Shown here: positions 1 through 9,807 of the stretch, piece after piece
How the letters are laid out: each line of letters starts with the position of its first letter
How positions within the stretch are numbered: position 1 is the stretch's first letter
Assembly: GCF_010093595.1 (NCBI RefSeq)
Contig: NW_022985451.1
Coordinates: 137,710-201,709 of the forward strand
Origin: Mytilinidion resinicola
Lineage: Eukaryota > Ascomycota > Dothideomycetes > Mytilinidiales > Mytilinidiaceae
Length of the DNA: 64,000 bases
Direction: 5' to 3'
Notes under the pieces: generated by a model
Told to the model about the DNA's origin: nothing
What the model saw: only the letters and a program-made list of their open reading frames with translations
Database searches by the model: none
Position numbers and translations under genes: made by a program

Positions 1-235
1 GGGCCACTAGCTTGTGCGGGCCACTAACTTGTGGATTACGTTACAAATTGCTGATCAAGAACATATCAGCCTGCCTGTGATTGGTGCCCCGACCGCGGGG
101 CCCTTTCCGCATCATCAAATGTTCGTGATGCCTTACACAGCGCCTTATAATGCATTTTCTCTGCCCTCCCTCCATTCTTCTCGCACCCTCTCGCCACAGT
201 CTCCTCCTCGACTATAAAAGCCGCCACTCCGATCC
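1..235. other. Left edge, upstream region of the pirin gene
   Basis: No gene is recognised here. The stretch is the 5' flank of the pirin gene and carries its TATA-like box near the right end. Confidence 0.5.
213..218 (+). promoter_or_regulatory. TATA-like box upstream of the pirin gene
   Basis: The sequence CTATAAAAG lies here. It ends only 17 bases before the first in-frame ATG (236) but 158 bases before the second (377). A TATA box normally sits some tens of bases upstream of the transcription start, so this placement favours the downstream ATG as the translated start. Confidence 0.45.
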
Positions 236-1348
236 ATGAAATTGATTCTCTCCATCCTCGTGTGCATCGCCGCAATCGCAGTCTACCATCAAGACTACAT
301 GTTATCACGCCTCTCACAGCTCACAAGAACAATCACACCTACAAAAGCAGCTTCACAGCTCACAAAGACAGCCGCAATGTCCTCGTCTACTACCTTCGCC
401 GGCCTCCCGGTTATCCCTCCTACAAACGAACCTCTTACAACTACAAACCCCCGCAAGATCGCAAAGACCTTCCTCGCCATCGAACAATCCGAAGGCGCAG
501 GCGCTCGCGTCCGCCGCTCAATTGGCACACCCCGCCTGCGCAACTTCTCGCCCTTCCTGATGCTCGATCACTTCGCCATCCCGCCTGGGGCAGGCTTCCC
601 AGACCACCCCCACCGCGGGCAAGAAACAATCACCTATCTCCTCGACGGCGCCGTCGATCACGAAGACTTCGCCGGCAACAAAGGCACAATCGAGAAAGGC
701 GACCTCCAATTCATGACCGCGGGTCGCGGGATCGTGCACGCCGAGATGCCGCGCCAGAACGCCGACGGCGCGCCCAACGTCGGCATGCAGCTGTGGGTCG
801 ACCTGCCCAAGGCACTCAAAATGTGCGAGCCGCGGTACCGCGACCTTCGCGCGAAGGAGATCCCAGAAGTCAACGTTCAAGACGGGAAAGTGAAGGTCAA
901 GGTTATTTCGGGACGGAGCTACGGCACCGACAGTGTGAAGGAGCTGGCGTATACGCCGGTGTGGTTGCTGGATTTTACGGTACAACCCGGGGGAAGGGTG
1001 GAGCAAGCGCTGCCGAAGGGGTGGAATGCGTTTACGTATACGCTTTCTGGGAAGACGGTTTTTTATTCGGGGAATGAGTCGAAGTTGGTGGAGCAGTATC
1101 ATAATGTTGTTTTTGATCAGGGTGGGGATAGCATCGCGGCGAGTGTTGAGGAGGGCGCGGAAGCTGAGTCGCGGTTTATACTGGTTGCTGGACTCCCCCT
1201 GGATCAGCCAGTTGTGCAGTACGGGCCGTTTGTCTTGACGAGTAGAGACGAGGTCATGCAGGCGATGATGGATTACCAGGACTTCTCGAATGGGTTTGAA
1301 AGGGCGCAGAACTGGGAGAGCGAGATTGGGAAGACTATGGTGCATTAG
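236..1348 (+). CDS. Pirin-family cupin protein
   Basis: This is a single-exon frame of 370 codons encoding a bicupin of the pirin family. Pirins are iron-binding proteins linked to transcriptional cofactor or quercetinase-like activity. The N-terminal cupin keeps the four expected metal ligands: His124 and His126 in DHPHRG, and His168 and Glu170 in GIVHAEMP. The family signature around EGAGARVRRSIG and FSPFLMLDHF is intact. The first 47 residues are hydrophobic and then basic, and lie outside the cupin fold. They could be a membrane or mitochondrial leader, or untranslated. The second in-frame ATG at 377 would give 323 residues, close to the usual pirin length, and the TATA-like box at 213 favours it. 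The exact biological role is not readable from sequence. Confidence 0.9.
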   Translation: MKLILSILVCIAAIAVYHQDYMLSRLSQLTRTITPTKAASQLTKTAAMSSSTTFAGLPVIPPTNEPLTTTNPRKIAKTFLAIEQSEGAGARVRRSIGTPRLRNFSPFLMLDHFAIPPGAGFPDHPHRGQETITYLLDGAVDHEDFAGNKGTIEKGDLQFMTAGRGIVHAEMPRQNADGAPNVGMQLWVDLPKALKMCEPRYRDLRAKEIPEVNVQDGKVKVKVISGRSYGTDSVKELAYTPVWLLDFTVQPGGRVEQALPKGWNAFTYTLSGKTVFYSGNESKLVEQYHNVVFDQGGDSIAASVEEGAEAESRFILVAGLPLDQPVVQYGPFVLTSRDEVMQAMMDYQDFSNGFERAQNWESEIGKTMVH

Positions 1349-1907
1349 GGTCTGGGAATTGGGGAAAATGTATTATGAGGTTTTCTTACTTGTACATATG
1401 AGGTCTTGATGGGGAAACGGGCAACATGTTCGAGTATGATACCAATTGATAGACAAGATCATTTTATAAGACTTCTGCTTTATCCCATACCCTAACATAC
1501 CGTCTCACGCAGAGCGTTCCTAAATCAGGACGTCCAATCCGTCTCCTTGACTCAGGCTCTAAACATCGGACTGGCTCCCGTTTATGCTTCACAACCTCGC
1601 CTGGATTGAGATATTCCCGAGGTCTAATTTAGAGGCCCTGCCAATAACATGCCAAAATCAAGTTCAAATCGGACGGACTGCCTCCACTTAATACATCTCA
1701 ATGCACTGTAAGTAACCCTAATTCCATGGTCTAATTTTAGAGTGCGATAGAGTTGGTATGCGAAAAGACATTTCATATCTCATTCCATAATCCGAAGTCC
1801 ATTTCTATGCAGACTAGTATCTAGTTCTTCATCATCCCTCTTCGGTGTCTAGCATCCAGTAATCCATAATTCCACCTTCTACCTTTCATATGCCATCTAT
1901 CACACCT
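1349..1907. other. Convergent intergenic region
   Basis: The 3' ends of the pirin gene and the AMP deaminase gene face each other across this stretch. I see no further gene or repeat. Confidence 0.5.
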
Positions 1908-4900
1908 CTACTTCTCCTTCTCATCAACAACCGCCGGCTCCTCAACCACACTCTCCTTCCCCTCGGCTGCTGTCCCGGTCCTCCTCAACCCACCCCAACC
2001 CCCCGCATCCCCTCCCCCCTCCGAAAAACTACTACTACTTGGCCGCTGCAAACTACTCCTCCGATGCCGACTCACGACCCCCGGAAACATTCTCGGCTCC
2101 ATCCCATTCAGATCAATCGTGCTAGGCGAGCGAATCGAGAATCCCTGCTGCGACGGCGAACTCGGCGACGCCTCTTGCGGCTGCGTCTGCGCGTTCGGCT
2201 GTGGGGGCGGCCGCGCGCCGGGGTCGAGCACCATGTTCGAGTGGCGGGCGGGGCGTTGATAATTAGCGGCGTCACTGGGGCCTTTAGGGGAAAGAGGGGG
2301 TTGGTTTTGGTTGTTATGGTTGTTGTTTTGGGCGGCGATGTCGGCGGCGGAGGTGGAAGGGTGCATGCGGGCGGCCTGGGCGGGGAAGACGGGGAAGGAT
2401 TGGTAGGCGTTGGGCGGGAGGTTGGGGAAGTGTTGGGAGCTCATGTCGGCGAGGTTGGATGCGGAGGGGTTGGTGTGCATAGAGGCGGAGGGGGAAGCGG
2501 GTTGGGTTTGTTGGGGGGTTTTTTGATTTTGGGGTGAGAGGTTGGAGATGGAGAGGGAGTCGGCTTGGGAGCTGGAGGTGTAGCGGTCGATCCTGTGGGC
2601 GAGGTTAGTATTGACAGGGGGGTGCGGGAGAGGGTAGGCTTACATGAATAGCTCTTGCTTTAGAGTCTCATGTCGGAATCCTTCTCTGATATCGGGGACG
2701 TTGACTTTCGCCATGTCGTTGCCTTGAACTCCAGGTTTATAGTAGTTGCTACCTAGCCACCTCTGCTTTATTGTATGCTCGAATCCGCTCTGCTCAACCG
2801 AGTGCTTTGCCAACTCGCACATATCGACTGCACTAAGCTTGTAGATCTGTGCAGCGACGGAATATTCTTCAATGAGAGGCTCCTTGGTAAATGCGAATTG
2901 TAGCGGATCGTCCGTAGAGAGGGACACGTTGAGGCCTCGCCGGAAGTAAGATAGGAACGGATTGCGTTCGTATGCCAGGAACAGAGCGTTGTTGCTGAGA
3001 GGTGACATTGCCACACCAATCTGCTCGAGGTAGAAAATATACTGCAGTAGCGGCACCTTACGAAGGAGAAGGCCATGGCTGATGCTATGACAGCAAAGAA
3101 CTGCAGCAGCCAAATGATCAGTATCACCTGCTTCACCGCAATGTGGGCGTAATAGGAACGTATTGAAGCCACGCTGCTTCCTCCATACGTTCAGGGAGGC
3201 GATGTTGGCAAAAAGGCAGTATACCCAGTAGCTATACGGCGGGTTCTGCTTAGTATTCCAGGCTTTGGGTAGGGGGAATTTTTTGTAAAGTCGGCGCTCT
3301 GGCTTGCTCTCGTCGTCAACGCTGTCGAAGCCAATGACTCGCTGCAAGAAAACGTGGAGTTTTGGATGACTGCTAGGATCCTTCGTAACCTCAAAGAGCG
3401 GCTGGAAAATATTGATGATGACTTGCTCGAAATTGTCCATGAGCTTAGTAGCTTTGTAGACATCGTACAAGCGAGGAATTTGAATGAGCCATCGCACGTT
3501 GGGGGAGAAGAGCTTGTTGTCGACCACCCAGGCAGCCAAATTATCCCATTCCAAAAGATCACGACCGTATATAGAGATTCGCCATTCAACCATTTGGTAT
3601 TTGCTCGCTTCCAAATCGCTGATCACCTCCTTGGTAATCTCGGCTAGGTACCGTCCTTTGATGAAGTTGTCCGTCTTCAAAAAGATTGTTCGTAGTCGAG
3701 ATTCGCCGATGGGATTGTACTTGAGGTTGAACTTGTCAAATCGGTGGAAGGCGTCCGTATGAGCCTGTAGCGTTTGTTAGAATGTCAACAGCTGCGCAAT
3801 TGAGAAGGCCAAATTACATGCATATCGAGTGTATCAATACTGAGGTCATACGCCGTCAAATTGATACTCTCGAAGACTTCCCTCAGCGTTAGATGCTTGC
3901 CATCTCGCTCAAGGACGACTTCATCCGGGCATTTCTTCATCTTTGACTTGATGAAGCGAAGCAGATGCTTCTGGTTCATGCACGCCGAATGATGGACGTG
4001 AGTGTCGACTTTCCTGACATTGTAGAAATCTCTGTGGGGGACTTTCTTGCTGTCGGCCGTTTCCTGGTACTCATTTATGAGGTAGTACAAGTTGAACTTG
4101 CCTTCTAGATACTGAAGCCGGCGGAACGCGAAGCTCTTACTAGGCCCGTCAGAGGAAATGTTGAGGATCGTATCGAGGTCCATGTAATATTCGCGGACGT
4201 TCGGAATGGTGATTATAGGGGTTCCAAGCTCCTCAGATTTGGCAGTCTCGTAAACTTGGAAAACACCGCTGTCGTCTAGCTTAAATGACATCTCGCCGGC
4301 TTCCGGCAAAGGGAGTAGATCGTCCATATCGAAGTCTTCTCCTATATCGCGTCCTGGCTTTCTCGGAGGCTTTGGCGCAGGATCGCTCGCTCCATCTATT
4401 ACTGCACTGTTGCTCATACTATTCTGAGCGTTAGTGTCTGCACGCTCTCGCGAGTTGTCGTTGTGCCACACAGGCTCTGGGTGAGGTGGATAGATTCGCC
4501 ATGATGGATCGTCCTTAGGATTGTCGGAAGGGCCCTGAAGCGAAAGCCTAATGTACTTATGGCGAAGATCGAGCACCTTCTGAACATTAGTGTAGATAGC
4601 GCTCAGCTCTGCGGTGACGTTGGAGTCACTCGCAGCAAATCCCCCTGCTCCCGAACCCACACCGACGCCGGCGCCGGCTCCATGTATGCCTTCGTGAGCG
4701 AGCATCGGGGGCTTATGCTCGTACGGAATTCCTGGGTGCTTTGCGTGATCTCTGGCGATTTGGTCGGCTTGAATGAAGGGGTCATTCTCAGCTGAGCCGT
4801 GGTGAAGGTTTGTCGTGTCATTGAAGCCATGTGTCCGCTGGCCAGCTGTTCCAATTGATCCCTCCGCGTGAGAGACACCTGGAGGAAGGGGTTGTTTGTA

Positions 4901-5504
4901 GCTTCCGCTCGTTTGTTGGAGACTAGCGTTGCTACGCCTTGATCGTATGCTGGCTTCCCGGCCGAATAAGTTGTCCTCCAGTCCCAGATTGGTAGGAAAC
5001 GTCTTAGCATGGATAATGGGACTGAACCCATCCTGAGACCAATTGCTACCTCCCGTGTTCTGCGTCTCCAATTGGTGTCTCTGGTAGAACTGCTTTGCTT
5101 CGGAGTGGCTCATTTGCTTGTCTGATGCGTAGTCGAAGAATGCAGTTTTCCGCTGTTTATCGCGTGGCAGTAGTACTGCCTGTGTATCGTCGGACAGCGC
5201 ATTCTCGTCACCATCTCTTTCCGCGCCAGCAGAAGCCAAACCGCTTTCTGTACCATTGTTCCTCGACTGTGCCACCGCTATGTGTCCTGAATCTGGGTTG
5301 GAATGGGGCGATATGGTCTCGGGCCTGTATTCCTCGTCCTCGTCTTCTTCTTCAGACGATGGGATTTGGTCATCGATGCGCTGCGGAGCAAGGTCGGGCG
5401 AGGCATCGTGTGCAGCGGTGAAGGCAGATCCTGCATAGCATACAATGTCAGCATTCATAGAACTGAACTGGAGCGAAGAACAGGCTCTACTGACCTTGCA
5501 TCAT
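1908..5504 (-). CDS. AMP deaminase
   Basis: This enzyme hydrolyses AMP to IMP and ammonia in the purine nucleotide cycle, in the cytosol. Exons on the minus strand are 5504-5495, 5430-3818, 3764-2644 and 2592-1908. They sum to 1,143 codons (1,142 residues) and all splice phases agree. The zinc site begins with KVDTHVHH near residue 480. The exon 2/3 junction reads through [13 protein letters not shown], as expected for the family. The catalytic [10 protein letters not shown] motif is near residue 825, preceded by MSPLSNN. The N-terminal 400 residues are acidic and low in complexity, and the tail after the barrel is Pro/Ser/Asn-rich; both look disordered. I chose a 10-base first exon encoding MMQ because a GTCAGT donor and a TATGCAG acceptor restore the frame exactly. 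The alternative is unspliced initiation at 5458. Confidence 0.93.
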
Positions 5505-6122
5505 CTTTGGTGTTGTGGTGGAGAGCTCCAAACTTTAGACGGTGACTGGTCCCGCATAGAACACGGTCTGGCGGGGACCTCCGAACTTCGTACTCACCAC
5601 CGCCATTCTGTACCATCTTTGCTCTGGTGTCGACCTTCTTCAAGTGAAGCAAAAGAAAAACACGACAGGATGGTGACTTGGGATTTGAAAGAAGATCAGA
5701 AGCAGGCGGTTTGCACGCCTTGACGCTTGCTACTTTCATTAGCCCATCTTCGCCCTAGTTGGCCATGCATAATTCCTCGGTTTGAGCCCACGCGGATCAA
5801 GGGAAGCAATCAAGATCGTTCATGTTATGGTATTTGAATATCTAATTCGTATCTTTCCAAGGTGTTTATGAGTCTCTCCTCTTCTGCTTCTACAGCACTT
5901 CAAAGTATACTATTTTCATGTCATAGGCAACTGAGTGGGCTTAGGATTGAATAATTAGAGAGCTCTTCTGGTAAATTAACACGACGCGTTGGACGCGTTG
6001 GACGCGTTCACGGCCTATGTTCTTATATCACCAACAAATGCCACCAACATTAGCTGAAAACATGCTCTGGGCATACTAGTTCTAGTAACATTCATTTTAC
6101 ACATGCTTAGTCTGAATTCGCC
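5505..6122. other. Divergent intergenic region between AMP deaminase and the first zinc paralog
   Basis: The stretch contains the AMP deaminase 5' flank and the promoter of the small gene at 6123. Apart from the three ACGCGT boxes listed separately, I see no gene. Confidence 0.5.
5984..6007. promoter_or_regulatory. Three ACGCGT (MCB-type) boxes at exact 9-base spacing
   Basis: ACGCGT occurs at 5984, 5993 and 6002 within a tandem GGACGCGTT repeat, ending 115 bases before the ATG at 6123. ACGCGT is the MluI cell-cycle box bound by MBF (Mbp1/Swi6-type) factors in fungi. Binding here is inferred. Confidence 0.5.
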
Positions 6123-6769
6123 ATGGCATCCTCCACAGATCCAATTGATCTCACCACGGAACGCAATCTGGAACCCGCACTTCTCGAAGCCATTGGATCC
6201 GCGAAAGCCTCGACACTCCGACAGATTCTCATTGAAGTCTGCATGAAGTCTGAAGTTGGTAGCAGCCTTGTTCGAGAAGCAATGCTTGTTCCCGGACATG
6301 TAGACACCGCCGCCAATGCATCATCAACGACGAAGAAGAGGAAGCTGGAGAAACCAGTCGCACGTTTCGCGCATTGCGTACAGTGCGAGAAAGATTTCGA
6401 CGTGCTGTTGAATGAGAAGCAAGGGCAGGAACAAGCATGTCAGAGACACGACGGTACTGCTATGTGCTATTTCTGCCCAAGCTCTTTTACTAATGTACGG
6501 TCTCAGGAGAGTTGGAATTGGACGAAGACGCGTTTCCAGATGATGATGATCTCAACGATGGCCACGTTCTTGATGTCGACACTGACTGGCGAGTGAATGT
6601 CTTTCCACAGCATTTCACATGGTCCTGCTGTGAACAGAAGGGTCGGGAAGCGTTTGGGTGCGTGCGCAGTAGGCACTCCCGCTCGCATACTGGTGAAGGT
6701 CAAGGTACAGTGTATTACCGGGCCAAATCGGGGGGATACGAGACCGAAGATCACAGATACGATGATTGA
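6123..6769 (+). CDS. Small CHORD-like zinc-ligand protein, copy 1
   Basis: Two exons, 6123-6453 and 6507-6769, encode 197 residues. The 53-base intron has a GTACTG donor, a TTTACTAAT branch site and a CTCAG acceptor. I recognise no named family with certainty. Visible parts are an N-terminal helical segment (LLEAIGSAKASTLRQIL), a basic KKRK patch, then C-x2-C, C-x2-H-x-G, W-x-C-C and C-x3-SRH. This order of Cys and His ligands resembles a CHORD zinc module, but spacings differ and the overall similarity is by eye. The next gene (6929) is a tandem paralog with the same intron position, splitting the codon after the CxxHD motif. The basic patch suggests a possible nuclear location. No function is assigned. 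Confidence 0.8.
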
Positions 6770-6833
6770 GAATTGATAGACGAGGAGAGGCGTAAAGCTA
6801 ACCTCGTTGGGCAACACTATATCACGCGCTCAG

Positions 6834-6839
6834 ACGCGT
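6834..6839. promoter_or_regulatory. ACGCGT box upstream of the second zinc paralog
   Basis: A single ACGCGT ends 89 bases before the ATG at 6929. It parallels the triple box in front of the sister gene, and shared MBF-type control is an inference from that parallel. Confidence 0.35.
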
Positions 6840-6928
6840 TTCTTGTTTACCTGGGCATCATACATTGTATATAACAACTACTCCCACACTCCTTCAATCA
6901 TCGCAAGATCTAGGACGTCAAACTCGCC

Positions 6929-7593
6929 ATGGTCACTACTACCGTGAACGATCTGGATCCCAGGGTCACCGCTGGACCTGAGTTACTCAACGCAATCGCA
7001 TCTGCGCAAGCCTCCACGCTACGCAGCGTTCTCATCTACCTATGTAAAGACCCAAGTACCGCCAGCCAAATTGAGCAGGCCATGCTTGTTTCAAATTACG
7101 AGTTCCAGAATCAAAATACATCAACGAACACGTACCCAAAGAAGAGGAAGCATGATGACAAGATATCCCGCTTCGCACGTTGCGTAAATTGCAAGGACTT
7201 CGACGTCGTCTTGAACGAGAAGCCTGGGAAGGAGCAGGCATGTGTGTATCATGACGGTAGGGCTTGTGCTATTCCGACGAAGTCCCTTTATTAACACTCA
7301 GATCAGGAATTTTGGAAATAGACGCAGACTTCTTTGTGGACGACGACGATGTTTCCGCAGATCCCTACAGCATAGACGTCAACACTGATTGGCGAGTGAA
7401 GGAGTTTCCTGAGGGGTTCAAATGGAATTGCTGTGGACAGTACGGCCGTAAAGTAAAGCCATGCATACGCAGTAGACATTCCCAGACGGTAGTCAATTAT
7501 GAAAGCGGGTTCAATATATGGTACCTGGGCAAAGATGGGACTTATGTGACCGTGGACAGTCGAGACCCTGGGGATGGGAGCGATGAGACATAG
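6929..7593 (+). CDS. Small CHORD-like zinc-ligand protein, copy 2
   Basis: Two exons, 6929-7256 and 7307-7593, encode 204 residues. The 50-base intron lies at the same codon as in copy 1. A nearer acceptor at 7301 would give an immediate stop, so the acceptor at 7306 is used. The protein repeats the copy 1 plan: LLNAIASAQASTLRSVL helix, KKRK patch, C-x2-C-x-DFDV, C-x2-H-D-G, an acidic linker with DTDWRV-like spacing, W-x-C-C and C-x2-RSRH. Divergence between the copies is substantial outside the ligand motifs, so the duplication is not recent or the genes evolve quickly. The function is unknown. Confidence 0.8.
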
Positions 7594-7896
7594 AAGGAAA
7601 CCTTGGTGTATAACTTAATAATTCCTTATCGGTGTAGATGTAGGCTGTCTCCGGGCAGTATATATTCAGCGTGAACTTGGTCACACTGCTTCATACTAGA
7701 ACTGCAGTGCCGTCGGATATTCGTCAAAGGATAATGTGTCGACGAATGGAGAAGTAATCTTGCGTTAGCACACTAGATAGACCCCTGCACCACTCTCTTA
7801 TACGTCATCCTCTCACACTCAATCGCGAAGAATCCATATACCCCAGTCTCTACCATATTTTATCTTCCTCCTCACCACTATTTCCAAAAAGTATCA
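7594..7896. other. Short intergenic region
   Basis: This is the 3' flank of the zinc paralog and the promoter of the hydrolase-like gene. I see no gene or repeat. Confidence 0.5.
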
Positions 7897-9403
7897 ATGG
7901 CTGACCCAGATATCCCTCCCATCCCCTCTGCACCACCAGTAATGATAAGTGGGCGAACATTCATCCAACCCCCACTCTCTCGCAGAGGAACCGGCCCAGG
8001 TCTCATCCTCATAGTAGACCAAGAAGAACTCCAAACAACAACACTTCCTCAGAATAACAAGACCCTCGATCCGCCACCGTTCAAAAAGTGGGCTGAAGAA
8101 GGCTTTGCTGTAGCTCAAGTACTGATCTATGGGCCGCCTCCTGAGATGCTCATTACCAATGCGATTGGATGGTTGAAAAGTGAAAGTTCTTATGGATTAG
8201 AGCTTGGATTAGGATGGGGAGTAATATGTAAGTTCAACATTGACCTGTTATACGATTGCGTGCACTCTTCTGCCACAATCTGAGGTAGCCTGGCGGGCTT
8301 AGGGAAGCCCTCAACGTGATGAACTTCTGTCATATTGATTGCAGCGCTTCAGATAGCGACAAGCAAGTGTACGCCTATCTAGGACGTGACAATTTACTAG
8401 ACCTTGCTGTGTCGATGCGGATGCTGATACATGTGTAGCTTATGGCGTAGACCCAATGCCTCTTCTCCAGAAACTTGACCAAAAAACGAAGAACTTGATC
8501 AAGGCCGTAGTAGCCTACGACACCCCCATCTCCACCCCTAGCCCCGATTTCAACCCACCAATACTCACCCACCACGGTAACAGCAAATCCGCCACCACCA
8601 ACTCAACCAACACCAAAAAGCACCACACCTACCCCTCCGCTCTCCCTAACTTCGTCCTCCCTTCTCACGCAAACCACCACCCCTCCTCCGCCGCCCTCTC
8701 CCACACCCGCACCCTCTCCTTCCTCAAACCCCTCCTGCACGGCCCCTACTTCGACCTCGAAGCCATCTGGGACGAACACACGCTCTACGAATTCAGCGAA
8801 CGCTCCGTCTCAAAAACAATGGCGACGATGGTCGACGAACCCTACGTGAACCACATCCCCACGATGATGGGGGGCGTGGGGCGGGCGAGCCTAACAGCCT
8901 TCTACCGCGACCATTTTATCTTCAGTAACCCGGACGACACGAGACTCGAGCTGGTGAGTCGGACCGTGGGGGTGGATCGGGTGATTGATGAGTTCATGTT
9001 TGTGTGTACGCATGATAGGGCTGTGGATTGGCTGTGAGTAAAGTCTGCGTATGGATGTTGGTGGGCGGGGGAGAGCTGACTTTTGGGTAGATTGCCGGGT
9101 GTGCCATCAACTGGGAGACTGCTCAATGTTCCCATGACGAGCGTCGTGAATATTCGCGGCGATCGGGTGTATCATGAGCATATTGCTTGGGACCAAGCTA
9201 CGGTGTTGGTCCAGCTCGGTCTGTTGCCGGACTATCTTCCGTTCCCGTATCCAATCGACGGGAGGCTGGCTAAGCCCGGGAAGAGGTTTGAAATAAAAGT
9301 GCCGGCAGCAGGGCATGAAGTAGCAAAGAAGTTGGCGGACGAGAGTGCGGTTCGGTCGAATGGCATGATTGAGAACGGGATCAGGGAAGTGTTTGATACA
9401 TAG
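7897..9403 (+). CDS. Dienelactone hydrolase-like / SnoaL-like fungal protein
   Basis: Exons 7897-8227, 8439-9033 and 9091-9403 encode 412 residues, and all phases agree. The N-terminal half resembles fungal dienelactone hydrolase-like proteins (PGLILIVDQEE, then LDPPPFKKWAEEGFAV). The C-terminal half resembles an NTF2/SnoaL fold (LTAFYRDHFIFSNP, FMFVCTHDRAVDWLLPGVPSTGR, IRGDRVYHEHIAWDQATVLVQLGLLP). I see no clear GxCxG nucleophile elbow, so the hydrolase half may not be catalytic. The first intron is 211 bases, unusually long for this window, and joins I-S-Y-G in frame through a T-GTAAGT donor and a GTGTAG acceptor. A cryptic small exon inside it cannot be excluded. The substrate is unknown. 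Confidence 0.75.
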
Positions 9404-9807
9404 ATGTTGAGAGATTGGGAAGAGACCATCACACAGCAATGAAAAGAGGTGGTTCTAATGTCAAAGAAGATTCATAACTAAGGTGAGAGCCCAGCCTACA
9501 CTACATCCAGTAGCGCCAGTAAAAGCAACTTATCATCGCAAAACAAAAGAAGTAGGAGACAGCCACCACCAAAAGCTGCCTTATTCGCTATCCTTAGAGT
9601 AGCATCGCAAAAATAAACATCAAAATAGACAACCGAAAAGAAAAGAGCCAGAGAAGGAGGCTATGCAACAGCCAAATGTCAGACTCGACGCATCCAATGC
9701 AAAGCCCATCTGTCCAGCTATGTATCCGTAGGAACGCCCATATAGTAGGAAAGAGTGATATGTGCTTATCCGACGGAGAGTTCATGCTGGTATACCACGC
9801 TTGCCAA
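9404..9807. other. Convergent intergenic region
   Basis: This is the shared 3' region of the hydrolase-like gene and SIN3. I see no further gene. Confidence 0.5.
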
